From assembly GCA_017311315.1 (NCBI GenBank), contig CM029610.1, positions 4,707,126 through 4,771,125 on the forward strand: a stretch of DNA of 64,000 bases, in the 5' to 3' direction. This document shows positions 1 through 10,970 of this stretch, piece by piece. Numbering within the stretch: position 1 is the stretch's first letter; each line of letters begins with the position of its first letter. The position numbers and the translations under genes are program-made. This stretch comes from Dendrocalamus latiflorus (lineage: Eukaryota; Streptophyta; Magnoliopsida; Poales; Poaceae). Below the pieces are notes generated by a model, which worked only from the letters and a program-made list of their open reading frames with translations, did not search any database and was not told the origin of the DNA.

Positions 1-1757
1 CGTAATATTGGAAACCGCGGGGCGCTATCAAAAAAAAATTTTTCTTAAAAAAACTTGCAGGGATCTATTCGCGAGGAAAAAGGACCTTTACGTAATTTTT
101 AAAAAACCGGAGGAAAATGCCTCTCCCGGCCGTACGGGAAACTTCCCGCCACGCGCCGGCCGGGCAACGCGGGCGGGGCGACGTGGATCGCTGGGGGGCC
201 GGAATCCCCCCAGGTTTAATGTTGGTATTATTTGTGCACGTACTGTTAACTTCCAGGACCTAGTGTTTAGCTAAATGTTGTCATCTGAAAACCATTTATA
301 CAAAATCATAGTGTAGTTAAACACTCAATTGGGCTTCAAGCTTAAGCTTTTAGCTTCTAATTTCATAATTTCTTCTTTTTTTGACTTTTAGTTATTTTTA
401 GGTTTCTTATCTTTTCTTTTTTTTCTCTAATTCCTTTATATTGTCTGTGATGATTTACTTTTTGATTTTTTTTATTTAATTACGCTAAAAAAATTCACAA
501 CAGTTACAATGTGAAAATAAGCTTCAAATAGTGGCAAACGGTGACAAAAGCGCAGTGGAGAAAGCTCAAATGAGCACTACCGAAGCATCTACTTCTGTGA
601 CCTGTAACACTATATGTCCTGTCTGTTCCAAACCGTTAAACCGGACATTGTTAATTAGGTCACTCATGCTAAGCCAGTGCATTTGTTTAATGCAGGTCTC
701 ACACACATCTTTTGACTAGTAGTGGAGAACAAGTCCAATGGTTCGAATGGCGCCCTAAGATCGACTTGGCTTGAGAAGACCTGGAGAGGAGCAAGTACAC
801 CATGCCAGCATACATGCAAAATAGCGAGAGATGTAGACTTGTATTACTAGCTAGCACTGTAAAGTTTCTGTTACCCCGTACTCTCTCAGAAATTACCTAA
901 AAACAATAATCCACAGTAAAAGCTATAAGCCAAAACAAAAAAAAAAGCATACCCTATATATCTATCTGGTCAAAGATCCCGAACTCGTAATTGAATTTCA
1001 AAACAAGAATTGATACATTGCACTAAATGAACAAAAGGTGCCGCAGTCACCTCACCACCCATAATCTCGATCTAATCGGACCATATAGCTATGCTAAAAC
1101 TATTTTTATTGAAGTCAAAAAGGCCATCTCTTTCTTTTCCGAAAAGATAAGGACATTGCCTCTGCTGCCGTGTTCATTCCATGCCTTTTCTAGCACGTAC
1201 CCACACCATTCGTTCAAAGGCATGCACACCACGATTCCAATTCCGATTGTCTAATCTGACTAGCTACCATATTTAAGTTTTTGTTGCTTTCTGTGAAGCT
1301 GAACCAGTGACAAGGATGACATGCGGTGTTCGTTTTTGTTTCTCCAAGCTCAAATTGGCGTGGGTGGAATATGTGGCAGAAAAGCCCAAATTGGCCACAT
1401 CAAATGTGGCGATTTTTTTAGCTAATTTATCTCACTTTAATGTTTTTAGTGCAAAAAATAACGTGATAAACAAATGCAACACACTTGAGAAATTTTTTTT
1501 ATGTCGACTGAATTATGGTGTTGAACCAAACATGCATGCCCTGATCCTTTTTCGCAAGGTTGGCAAAGACAGAGGCAAGTGTACGTGCAGCAGCAGAAAG
1601 AATGTTCAATCGCCGTGCATCACGCAACGCAAGTATGTATCTGTGTCGTATGAGATGTAAACATCAGGGCGCGCGGGTTCCAGCTAGCTACTTTCTGGGA
1701 GGCTCGCCTCCAAAGCAACCCGTGCACTTTTTCTCTATTCTTCGCATGTGTGTAGGA
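1..1757. other. Intergenic, no gene recognised
   Basis: No open reading frame here resembles a known protein. A short GC-rich patch (about 120-215) sits in otherwise AT-rich DNA with T-rich runs at 360-480. The stretch near 880-960 resembles pieces near 20650-20750 and 32095-32300, which suggests an old dispersed repeat. Nothing else could be supported. Confidence 0.5.
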
Positions 1758-2730
1758 CTGTGCATTCGGTTAGTTCGGTAAAATCGGTTCGGTAAATACG
1801 GTATATACGGTAAATACGGTATTGTTAGTTCGGTAGTATACGGTATTTTTGAAAATACGGTTCGGTATCGGTAAATCCCAATTTATTTCGGTGCGGTATC
1901 GGTAAATACCATATTTACCAAAGTTAACGCAAATTACAAATAATATAGTGACTAGCGAGACGAGTAGACGACAGTATATATACTACGAGCCGTCACCACG
2001 GAGACAGACAAACTTGATTGTGTTCAGTTACTTCTAATCTCCTATATAGGTTTGGCAATTGGCATAAAGACCGATTGATGAAACAATTAGCTCACTAAGT
2101 CCACTGCGTCCCACTGCTGTAACATGTACATGACATCGAATAGTTAGTTCTCGTGGAGGGAATTATCAGTCCGAGGAGAAAAGGCTTTAAAGAGCATGAA
2201 AGAGATTACTGTGTGCCGAATGCCATCTTGCATCCATTCATGCATTGGCGTAAAGAGAGCTAATTGGTCCATCCACGCATGTACACGGTACACCTCCCTG
2301 TATGTGATGAATATTGCACCTCTTTTGACTTTTGCATTCTATTAATGATACTGAAGTGCACTACGTTTTGATTTAAACTCTCCAGAAAAAAAAATAAAAC
2401 ACCCATTTTGAGTGAACAGAAACAAACACTAAAAAGCGGAGCGGTATTTACTAGCAGTTGCAACAGAAAAGGTGGAGAGAAACGAGATGAAAGAAGTTGT
2501 TAGTCGTCATCCATCATAGCAATGCAGCCAGTGCTGTGGCGACTGGCGAGGGGAACGAAGTTTCGGTTCCTTCGGTATATTCGGTTTTTACTCGGTTTTT
2601 CCCGAAAAAACCGAACACGAAAAAAACCTAAAATGTAAAAACCGAACCGAATACCGAAAACCGGTCAAACCGAGTTGACCGGTTCGGTTCGGTATTTTCA
2701 ATCCGGTATTTTCAGTTCGGTTCGGTTGAC
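1758..2730. repeat. Block of iterated CGGTA / GGTTCGGT motifs
   Basis: Two clusters of short iterated motifs based on GGTTCGGTA and AAATACGGTA (about 1765-1915 and 2560-2728) flank about 650 bp of plain sequence. Clustered subterminal motifs of this sort are usual in hAT and related DNA transposons, where they bind transposase. I could not find convincing terminal inverted repeats or a target duplication, so the transposon reading is inference. Confidence 0.45.
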
Positions 2731-3374
2731 ATGATGTGTGCATGCCTCAATTCACTGCACCAGTAAGAGAAAGATTAGCAGAATGGATATTCAAAAGCAG
2801 GACTCGAAAAGATAAAAACAGAGAGAAAGTCCTTTCCGTGCTCCTAAGAGTAAACAAGTATATTATACCTCTTTATCACTTTTGATATACTTAAATATTA
2901 ATTCTAATATACTCTAATGCAACTGGAAAGACTACTCCTGGTTCGGTAGCTACCATTGATTTCTACCCCCGAAGTGAAAAAGATCACATGTGCATGCTAT
3001 CAGGTTGCCCGGGCTGTACCGTTTTGAGTATCTGTTGACCTCCCACCAATTGTGATTTGCTTCATACCTTTTAAAACCCTAGTGTAATTAATATGGACCT
3101 GACTTTGTCTTTAGCTCCTTATATCATCCTTGGGTTTCAAAGGGCATGATGTAAATCATACACTAGATCCAGTGTGTGATTTGATTTATACCTTTTGAAG
3201 CACAAGTGTGATATGAGATCTGAGTTTGTCTCTATCTTATTTAAATTGTGGGGTGTGCAAGACTACATATGTTAGTGTTACCATGAAATATATATGTACT
3301 GTTTTCAGTGCATGGGGAATATATGAAAAACCAAGATGGTGATTAGTAATGGTAACAGGTGGTTCCTTAGTGTA
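2731..3374. other. Intergenic, nothing recognised
   Basis: AT-rich sequence without a supported gene, repeat or RNA. Confidence 0.4.
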
Positions 3375-3535
3375 GGTTGGTGATATTTAAAATAGAAAAA
3401 ATAATTTTACACATTACACATCAAGAATATCTTACAGACTAAGGAATGAATTAATATTCATTCCTGATTTTGTAAGATATACTTGGTGTGTGTGCTGCGA
3501 AAAAATTATTTTTTCTACTTCAGATATCACAAACT
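3375..3535. mobile_element. Fold-back (hairpin) MITE-like element
   Basis: The left arm (about 3380-3460) is an imperfect inverted copy of the right arm (about 3461-3532). Both share the GTGATAT outer end, a run of A/T (AGAAAAAATAATTTT) and the ATTCATTCCT centre, with almost no spacer. A transcript would fold into a long hairpin. No clear target duplication was identified, so the family is unassigned. Confidence 0.6.
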
Positions 3536-4210
3536 CACGGATGGTTGTCATACGGACTGTGAAGCTAAAGTGGTAGAAAGCATTAATAAGTGGTAATCAG
3601 AGTGACTATCCCTTCTAAATTCGACTAGTTTATCGATCTAAATTACTCAATATAATGACAAATACAATTACAGTTCTAACCAGAAGCAGGTAACAGAGAA
3701 ATGCTACTGCAATATCAGTAGAATTTCTGCAATATTCAGAACAGGGCAGCAGTGAGCAACAATGAACAAATTTATATAACTAGCAATTGATAAAGCAATA
3801 AACAAGCAGAATACTTCTAGATAGTCACAATGATCTCAAGTTTGATAATTTGTCCTCATCAAGCAATCTCAACACCCATGATCTATCATGCAAAGTCCTC
3901 TCGTGCTAGTATTATTTACAAATTTCAGAGATAATAAACTGATTTCAAGCTAGCATGGAAAACGTAGGCATAATAGTAATACAAGAATGCAAAGTAAAGC
4001 TCACTAGGCGATGGCAATCCAAGCCACTGAGAGGGTAGTAAGGCAAGGTTAGTGGTGAGCTCTTGAGTTCTACCTGAATCCCCAGCTCCCCCATCTAGAC
4101 TTAAAGGCCCCTCCGAGTCTTCCACCTGAAGACCAGGAAGAAGAGGGGATTAGGAGCATGCCCTAGAATCGGCTCACCGGCCTTATCCGAGCCTTTCAGT
4201 AGTAACTAAG
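3536..4210. other. Intergenic, nothing recognised
   Basis: AT-rich DNA up to about 4060, then moderately GC-rich DNA. Short minus-strand open frames lie at 3925-4125, but nothing resembles a known family. Confidence 0.4.
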
Positions 4211-4460
4211 GAGGCGGCGTGCTGGGGGGAGGTGGCCGGCTCGGGGCAGGAGGCGGCTGGCTCGGGGAAGGAGGCACACTGGGGAGGAGGAAATGTGCTC
4301 GGGGAGGAGGCGGTGCACTCAGGGAGGAGGCGGCTGGCTCAAGGGAGGAGGAACATCGAGGAGGAGGCGGCTAGCTCGGGGCAGGAGGCGGCGTGCTTGA
4401 GGAGGAGACTGCTAGCTCAAGGGAGAAGGCACGCCAGGGAGGAGGCAGTAGCTCATGCTT
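4211..4460. repeat. G-rich minisatellite-like array (GGAGGCGG units)
   Basis: About 250 bp of loosely repeated units built from GGAGGCGGC, GGCTGGCTCGGGGCAGGAGG and GGGGAGGAGG. Units vary in length and are imperfect. The G-rich plus strand could form quadruplex structures (inference). The array lies next to the truncated CACTA fragment, in front of a TATTTATA-like stretch on the minus strand, so it could be the first exon or leader of a decayed gene. Confidence 0.6.
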
Positions 4461-4534
4461 GGGGGAGAGTTAGAGATCTATTAAGCGTGAGTGGGAGTGC
4501 GGGAAAACCCTAGAGTCTGAATATAAATAGGTTG

Positions 4535-5285
4535 GATACATCACAAACAGTTCTAAATTAGAACCGTCTATGATAATATACATTACAAATAGTTCTAAAT
4601 TAGAATTGTCTATAATAATAAACATCACATATGGTTCTAAATTCATTCTCATATACATAAATGCAAATTCAGTAATGCCTCAGGAGTAAATATGTATTAC
4701 TTAATTGTTTACATAAATATAAAATAGTAAATACAAATTCAATTGCTTATATTCACATATGGCTAAATAGTGTGGCCAGTCACTTCTTACAAAAGAGTAG
4801 AAACTGAACTGCTTCAAAGTTATTATAGTGGCGGAGCTAGCATGCTATCTCCGTCTTCAATACTTCATAGGCAACGTGGTCGGCATCGAACAGTTCAGGA
4901 TCATCAGCGAGCGAAGCCTGAAATATGTTCACTCGCTGACACCCTCATTCAAGTGTCTCCCGAACACCCTCCGACTGAACAATCAAGTTGAATTGAGCCA
5001 ATAGGCTCTCTTCCCTTTCTTGAGGGGTTTCGGCAAGATTGACTTAATGGCTCGCCACCTTGATTAAGTACTCCAAATGATGGCAAGCCTCCTGAAGACA
5101 TGTGACTCTGTTGTGGAGGACACGTTGATGGCAAGGTTAGCTCGCGCGGAAGTGGGAGATGAACCGAAAGACGTGGTGGACGAGGATGTCAAGACAGTGG
5201 AAGGTGGCCTTCAATTGCTTTGGCAAATCCTCAGACATACGAGGGAGGACACTATTGGCACACTGTTTGATGCGACGATGGGGGT
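4535..5285 (-). mobile_element. Truncated CACTA element, copy 1
   Basis: Read on the minus strand, 4755-5285 is clearly homologous to 21320-21790 inside the complete CACTA element at 20806-22650. The shared stretches include the codons for DDLPKQLKAT and HVAYEVLKTEIAC in the second copy. Positions 4655-4700 match the inverse of about 21980-22020, and 4540-4640 carries diverged copies of the CACAGACGGTT-type subterminal motif. The 5' part (promoter, start codon, 5' terminus) is missing beyond 5285, and no 3' terminal repeat is seen at 4535, so this is a broken copy. Its reading frame has several stops, for example a TGA where the related copy has CGA. Confidence 0.85.
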
Positions 5286-6297
5286 CTCAATTTTTTTATG
5301 AGAATGAGAATTCGATTTGAGGAAACGACTCTCACAATTCGGCTACCAATCATACAAGACCAATATGCCTGGCAATCACTGAATCAACTCTAAGATTGTT
5401 ATCAACCTTGCTAGAAGCACAATCAACCTAATCACGAAGATCAATTCCTGCAAGCAATCAAAGAACAAGCAAGAACACGATAGATAGTAATCTGAAATTG
5501 CGAATAGGAATTAAAAATTGTATTGAAAAATTGGATGCTGAAGAACAATGTCACCATTGTACTCATCGAACAAGAGGACAATGTGTAAAGTAGCAAAGCT
5601 AAATTTCAATATAACAAAACCCAAACCCTAAAGTGTAGCACACATGAGACTATATGAGGATGACGGCTAGAGGGTGGTGGCCAGGGGGTGGGTGCACGCC
5701 CCTAGGGTTACAAGACTCATGGGCCCAAGTAGAGGTGGCGCAACACCAGTCCGTTTCGGAATCAGAGATAGCAGCGGACTATTTTATAGATTACGATGTG
5801 CTCAGAAGGAGTTTTGAGATAGGATCAGATTTGTTAGAAAGAGGATGAGATAAGCTTTCAATCAAGTACTCGTGGAGCTCAAACGGAGGCCGTATGTGAA
5901 AGTTATGCTTTGAAGTCGGTACTGTCTCCGAAGGCTGAATTGAATTGTGTATGCTTTCATTCATGATTAGCTTCTAAGTTCCTGATTAAAAGAACATCGC
6001 ATGAATTAGGTAGCAACATATTCTTATTAGGAACAAAATGCTCTCCTAGAAATGCCTAAATCATGTCAATGGCGGATACTGAGTCCTCAACCAGGAAAGG
6101 ACAAGGTAAGGTTGGGGAACTGATGAACCCTTGATGGCCACATTGCCGTTGCAATGTTCTAGCTATCTACACCACAGTCCACAACATATATCCCTTTGCT
6201 CATTTTACCTTTCAGTGTGGATACAACAAGGTTAGTCTTGTATCGGGATATTCAGCATACATCATCAAAATATTGCTAACTTGTTTGTCTATTGCAG
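5286..6297. other. Intergenic, nothing recognised
   Basis: AT-rich sequence with no supported gene. A short open frame at 5654-5848 has no recognisable motif. Confidence 0.4.
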
Positions 6298-6462
6298 GAA
6301 AAACCAAGGTACAAATTCAACTATTGGCCGAGTAAAGAAGAAGAAGACCTTATCTTTCTGGGGTCAGAACATGTTGATGCAGTCAAAAAAACTAGCAGGA
6401 GTATCAAGAGGAAACGAAAAGAGGAGGAGGAGAACTTCGCAAGATTCAGAGGAGGCGCATAA
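6298..6462 (+). pseudogene. Exon-like remnant, lysine/glutamate-rich C-terminus
   Basis: A pyrimidine-rich stretch ending TCTATTGCAG (6288-6297) would act as a splice acceptor. It is followed by a 54-codon open frame ending in TAA. The frame begins EKPRYKFNYWPSKEEEDLIF and ends with a basic run KRKRKEEEENF. I do not recognise the family. No matching upstream exon was found apart from a weak ATG frame near 6070, so this may be the last exon of a decayed gene or chance. Confidence 0.25.
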
Positions 6463-7096
6463 GGACGAGGAGACTAACAAGCAACCAGAGGACCTTATAG
6501 ACGAGTAGTAAGAAAAGCTCACAGTGAAGAAGGCCCACACCTGTAGGGGGTAGTAGGACGTATGTCCACAAGCTTGACTTTCTTTTTATTCTCCAAGTAT
6601 TTTTCAATTCCAAAAGGTGTTCATGTATCTTAGTTGTAGTTTAGATTGATAGTTCATGCATTTTGATATTTGTATTGTAGAAATAGCCAAACAAACAGAT
6701 GCGTCTCACCATAGCCTGTGCGACAGGACTCAATCCCACCTCGGCCACGCGACTACGTCTGCACGGTGCGGCTAGGCTAAATTGCACTGTGGGCTTGCGA
6801 TTATGGGTTATTTGTGAGAAAAGAAAGCGTGGTTTATTTGGGTAAAATTCGGTGGCCGTTCGCCAAAACCGTCACATTTTCGGCCGCCCACTTGACGTCC
6901 GGGCTTTCCCGCGTTGCAGCAGGCCCCGTAGGACCACTCGAGCCCGCGGCCCACGAATCACAACCGCAGACCGCGCGCAACGAGAAATCTGCTGCACGGG
7001 CCGCCTTTTCGGCCGATTGGGCTGCACTATGTCCAGCCGTCATGCTGCTTCCAGCCCACGTTCGTAGCCGGGTAGCTAGGCGCCGACGAGGTCGGC
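6463..7096. other. Intergenic, GC-rich after 6700
   Basis: No gene recognised. The open frames at 6814-7107 on both strands overlap one another in a GC-rich patch and look like chance. Confidence 0.4.
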
Positions 7097-7104
7097 TTGG
7101 TAAC

Positions 7105-7504
7105 TAGGGTGCAAATGGGTCGGATTCGGACGGATATTGTTGTTACCATATCCTAACCCATATTTTTTCTCCGGATTCGGTACCAATCGGATTCGGTGCC
7201 GGATCGGTCGGGATTAACCCGTTTGTAAGGAATGCATGCAGTACAACAAATGGAGTAGGAGGACGTACTGTCAAGAACTTGATGTTACAACTTAATAGCT
7301 GATGTGGAAGATTTTATTTTACCATTGCAAAAGAAAATGAAACGTCAAATAGTAGCACTAACCTGAAATCAAACTTGAAGACGTATCGGATTCGGACGGA
7401 TATTGCTGTTACCATATCTTAACCCATATTTTTTCTCCGGATTCGGTACCAATCGGATTCGGTGTCGGATCGGTCGGGATTAACCCGACCCGTTTGCACC
7501 CCTA
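7105..7504. mobile_element. hAT-type MITE with perfect 8-bp target duplication
   Basis: Terminal inverted repeats TAGGGTGCAAATGGGTCGG (left) and, inverted, TAGGGGTGCAAACGGGTCGG (right) are flanked by the identical 8-bp sequence TTGGTAAC at 7097-7104 and 7505-7512. An 8-bp duplication is the hAT hallmark. Inside, a direct repeat of about 105 bp (about 7118-7222 and 7386-7490) nearly fills both halves. No coding capacity. Confidence 0.93.
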
Positions 7505-8005
7505 TTGGTAACGGTGTGCAGTGACGGAGCTAGCACGTAACGCGAGTTTTTCAAAGAAGAGAGATTATTCTTTCTTGCACGACAACCCCTTCTTCTTCTT
7601 TTGTAAGACTGGCAACATGCAGCTCGATGCTACTACGCGATGAAAAATTATCGCTTGCTAATGGCAGGTGACCAGTTGGTGCGCTACTTATTAGCTCGTG
7701 CACTTGCAATATGACGAACATATGATTACGTACTAGCTAATTAAGTAGCTAGAGGTAGCGTAGTGCACATGTTGGCATTCAATTAGCTGTAGCTATATAT
7801 GTAGCTTCGTTACCAATATCTCAATCTGCTGATTTTGTTAGTTGATTCAAATGGATCAAGATGTCAACCTGCGGTCGATCGAGCAGTTAAATGTCGACTT
7901 ATCCGTTCAGTATGCTATATGTTAAAGCTAACAGATGGATCGTGTGACCTTTTCTTGCAGGGGACTAATCAAGCCTGAAAAACCTGGCATGCATCAAGTC
8001 TCGTG

Positions 8006-8361
8006 CAAGGAAAACGCTACCAGTTTTAAAATTTTACCACCCTCACCGGTATGGCCGGCAACCGGCGGTTACCAAAAATTTCAAAAAAAAATTGACCGTA
8101 GAAATTGAACTTCATAGGAAAAAATATTTTTTTTGAGAAATAACTATGGATACTTGTGGAGATAAACTAAATATTTTTATATACATGAAATAGATATGAA
8201 AATAAAGTTGAAATCGGATGTATTTTTGTATTTAAATGAATTTTATTTAAAATATGGCCCCCACAACCGAAATCTACCGAAAAACTGCCATCACCAGCCC
8301 TCACCGGTATGACTGATTTTCGCCGATAACTGCCAAAATTTCATTGGTAGCATTTTCCCTG
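8006..8361. mobile_element. hAT-type MITE, diverged target duplication
   Basis: Termini CAAGGAAAACGCTACC and, inverted, CAGGGAAAATGCTACC form 16-bp inverted repeats with two differences. The flanks GTCTCGTG (7998-8005) and GTCTCATA (8362-8369) match at 6 of 8 positions, and both differences are G/A transitions, as expected for an older 8-bp duplication. Subterminal CTCACCGGTATG motifs occur near both ends. No coding capacity. Confidence 0.8.
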
Positions 8362-8534
8362 GTCTCATATATTAATTTAAGAGAAAATTATACAAGGACC
8401 GGTCCCAATATATTACGCGAAAAAAAACTAAAATGGGTTCCATGGGATCCTTGTCTTCTTCTTTATTTTTTTTATATATTTTCAACAAAATTTGCAGACT
8501 AGTCCAACTGTACAGAACCCATGCCATATGGCTA

Positions 8535-8899
8535 AGAGCATGTACATGGTATAGACAGTGGTAGTCTATAATACATCTATATCATCCATAGACAAGACTA
8601 ATGATAACATACAATATGTTATCTATATAGTTGTCTGAAATAACTTCATACAATTAATGTGTTATTTATATATAGTTATCTATATAATGGTCTAGATAGT
8701 AAAAAACCATCTGTAAGACCGTCTGTTAAATAGTAGACATCATTTTTCTCTCTCCTCATCTCTTCTCTACATCACCAAAAATCCTACATGTTAAACAGTA
8801 GACATCATTTTTCTCTCTCCTCATCTCTTCTCTACATCACCAAAAATCCTACATGGCATATAATTACAGATAGCTGATATATATCATTGTACATGCCCT
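8535..8899. mobile_element. MITE of the AGAGCATGTACA family
   Basis: The left end AGAGCATGTACATGG and the inverted right end AGGGCATGTACAATG form 15-bp terminal repeats. Similar ends occur in the two elements at 50311-50844, pointing to a common hAT-like family. The flanks (TATGGCTA and AACGGCCA) are only partly alike, so the target duplication is uncertain. The element contains the 66-bp tandem duplication described separately. Confidence 0.7.
8724..8855. repeat. Tandem duplication, 2 x 66 bp
   Basis: Two adjacent 66-bp units (8724-8789 and 8790-8855) start GTTAAATAGTAGACATC and GTTAAACAGTAGACATC and are otherwise practically identical. The duplication is recent relative to the MITE that contains it. 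Confidence 0.95.
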
Positions 8900-9044
8900 A
8901 ACGGCCACAATTCAAGTTTCATCTGCATGCTATGCAGGTTTATTGTGGATGAACCTTAAGGATGGCTATACGATCAATAAGTTGATATATAACCAAATGC
9001 ACCTCCTAAGGGAAAAAAATCCTTATGCTTTCTTTGTCTGATTC

Positions 9045-9148
<104 letters not shown>

Positions 9149-9300
9149 TGCTCAAACAAACGAACTGCATCCTTGGGAAAATAAGTAGTGCAATAGGCAA
9201 ATAACTTGCATGCACACACATAATTAACTAGCTGTCTCCTTTATTTATCTCTACTACGTGTAATCAAATCATGAATGAGTTCCGTGTTTGTGAGGAACCA

Positions 9301-9693
9301 TTAATTCTCGGTTAGATAGTAGTAACTCTCGAGTCCATGGTGAGCCAAACCTTGCAGAGTCACCTCTCTCTTGACTGCAACGCCTTCAATCCTAGTGAAC
9401 TGGTTCAAAACATCTCTGCAGATTGCCTTCCCTGCATGTTGCCCTTCAAACAAGTCTATGGCCGGTATCGACGGCATATTCATCGACGACGATGGCTGAG
9501 GGGAGCTAGAGAAGCAGGGCACTTGCTCATAACCCTCAAGCGCCACGCCGGAACGGTTGAAGGAGATGGAGTTGTCGACGAGGGGTGGCAATGGAGATGG
9601 CGATGTTCCATTGATGTAAGAAGTGCTCTCCATTGTTGGCATTGTAGCTGTTGTCCTGCCCTTGTAGAAAACCCTACACAGGACCCAGTCCTC
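9301..9693 (-). CDS. NAC gene exon 3
   Basis: After an acceptor GTGATAG the exon starts EDWVLCRVFYKGRTT (subdomain E) and runs 130 codons to TAA at 9301-9303. The C-terminal region is rich in Ser and Pro and contains YEQVPCFSS, the peptide encoded by the miR164 target site. Confidence 0.93.
   Translation of the reverse strand, partial: EDWVLCRVFYKGRTTATMPTMESTSYINGTSPSPLPPLVDNSISFNRSGVALEGYEQVPCFSSSPQPSSSMNMPSIPAIDLFEGQHAGKAICRDVLNQFTRIEGVAVKREVTLQGLAHHGLESYYYLTEN
9507..9527 (-). promoter_or_regulatory. miR164 target site in NAC exon 3
   Basis: The minus-strand mRNA segment encoding EQVPCFS contains AAGTGCCCTGCTTCTC, the core of the conserved miR164 site in plant NAC1/CUC-type genes. Against the canonical 21-nt miR164 the site has one G:U pair near the microRNA 5' end and two mismatches towards its 3' end (positions 17 and 21). 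That is within the usual range for cleavage. Pairing around positions 10-11 is intact. Confidence 0.88.
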
Positions 9694-10213
9694 CTATCAC
9701 ATAGCATATGAAAAGAAAAAAAAAGTCAGTAACGTATGAACAAGGAGAAAATCTTTCAAGAGAAGATTCTGAAAGAACGGCAAACAATAATTTGCTGGAT
9801 AATTGCATAATGGAGTGACTAAAAAGATACATTATTGTGTAGATCGAGGGAGAGGGAAAAAAAGATCTCGTACGAAGGAAGAGTTGTGCATACATCTAGC
9901 TAGTAGAATATATCTGAAAGTTAGCTGCTAGAGCCTAGAGAATCTCATCGTCTAGCTGGCATGAAAGTAACTGACAAGTAAACAAAAACACGATCGAGTA
10001 CAAACAGAAAGCGAAACCCATGGGGCATGAACTGGTGAAATCATGCGTGTTAATCAAGTACACCCTTTGAATTCTTCACAATGAACACATGCATATATAT
10101 CATGAGAAGCTGACTTGGTCTAAAACCACATGCTTTTAGACACAAGTTTACTAACCTACTAGATCACTTGATTGTGATGGATATGGAAGACTAACTAGTT
10201 TATTTTGCATTAC
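9694..10213 (-). other. NAC intron 2
   Basis: 520-bp intron with consensus GTAATG donor and GATAG acceptor. No other feature seen. Confidence 0.85.
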
Positions 10214-10281
10214 CTTGAGAGGCGACTTCGTCTGATGATGATCACCTTGCTCTTCCTTCCGGAACTCATGCATGACCCAAT
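10214..10281 (-). CDS. NAC gene exon 2, downstream part beyond the insertion
   Basis: Continues exactly from the interrupted exon with VMHEFRKEEQGDHHQ and ends SPLK at a donor GTAATG. Positions 10277-10281 are the second copy of the target duplication. The exact codon continuity across 6.7 kb proves the insertion point. Confidence 0.93.
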
Positions 10282-10783
10282 TGATAGGTTAGGTCTTTAG
10301 GATCTCTAGGTTAGATCTAGGGGGGCTATCCTTTTCTCTGGGGTTCTTGGTGTTCTACCGAGAGGGAGAAAGGGGTACCGACCTTCGGACGTAGAGGAGG
10401 AGGAGTTGGCCATCTCGCCGGTACGTCGGTGAAGATCTGCGCACGGGCAGCGACGGTCGGAGAAGGGTGCGGAGCTACTTGGGCGGCGGCGCGTCCCGGG
10501 CGGCGGCGGCTCCTGGCGGCAGCGATCTGGAGAAGACGCAGAGGAGCCGGTGGAGCTTCCCGTCGCTACAGCGCTCCCCTCAACAGATCGGGTTTTAGGG
10601 TTTGTCGGTGGGGTGGCGGCGGCACCAGTCAACCTTGGGATGCGTGCCGCCCGGCCCCCACCTCTGTTTTTATAGCGCTGGCGACAGGGGCCCACCAGCC
10701 ATTATGGGCTGGGCGCCCCCGATCAGGGCGCGAGCAAGGGGGGATTTGGCCGTTGGGCCAAATCCCCTGAGATCATTCTAACA
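10282..10783 (-). repeat. Copia 3' LTR
   Basis: 502 bp, nearly identical to the copy at 16490-16992. Its TATAAAAA box (about 10667-10675) points into the downstream part of NAC exon 2, so it could give a read-out transcript of the severed 3' portion (inference). Confidence 0.97.
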
Positions 10784-10800
10784 TTCTCCCCCTTGATCTC
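10784..10800 (-). other. Polypurine tract
   Basis: Minus strand GAGATCAAGGGGGAGAA directly abuts the 3' LTR, where plus-strand DNA synthesis would be primed. Confidence 0.92.
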
Positions 10801-10970
10801 AATCTATACTTTATCTTTAATTACTTTTGCCTTTACACATTCCATCACAGATTAGTACATAGAACATGTCTCATCGTCACGGTCAATCGCCGATAGATTC
10901 AACAGTTACAATACACCTCTCTGTTCTGAAATAGTTACTTTAATCTTTGGGTCATCTTTTAGTCCAGGTA

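Noticed and set aside
6680..6790. tRNA-like GACTCAATCCCACC segment
   Set aside because: No cloverleaf with acceptor stem and anticodon could be drawn.
8724..8855. Repeat array considered as CRISPR-like
   Set aside because: Only two direct units without spacers, in a plant nuclear context.
10306..10695. 129-residue minus frame, repeated at 16514-16903
   Set aside because: It lies wholly within the copia LTRs and is a by-product of their GC content; copia LTRs are non-coding.
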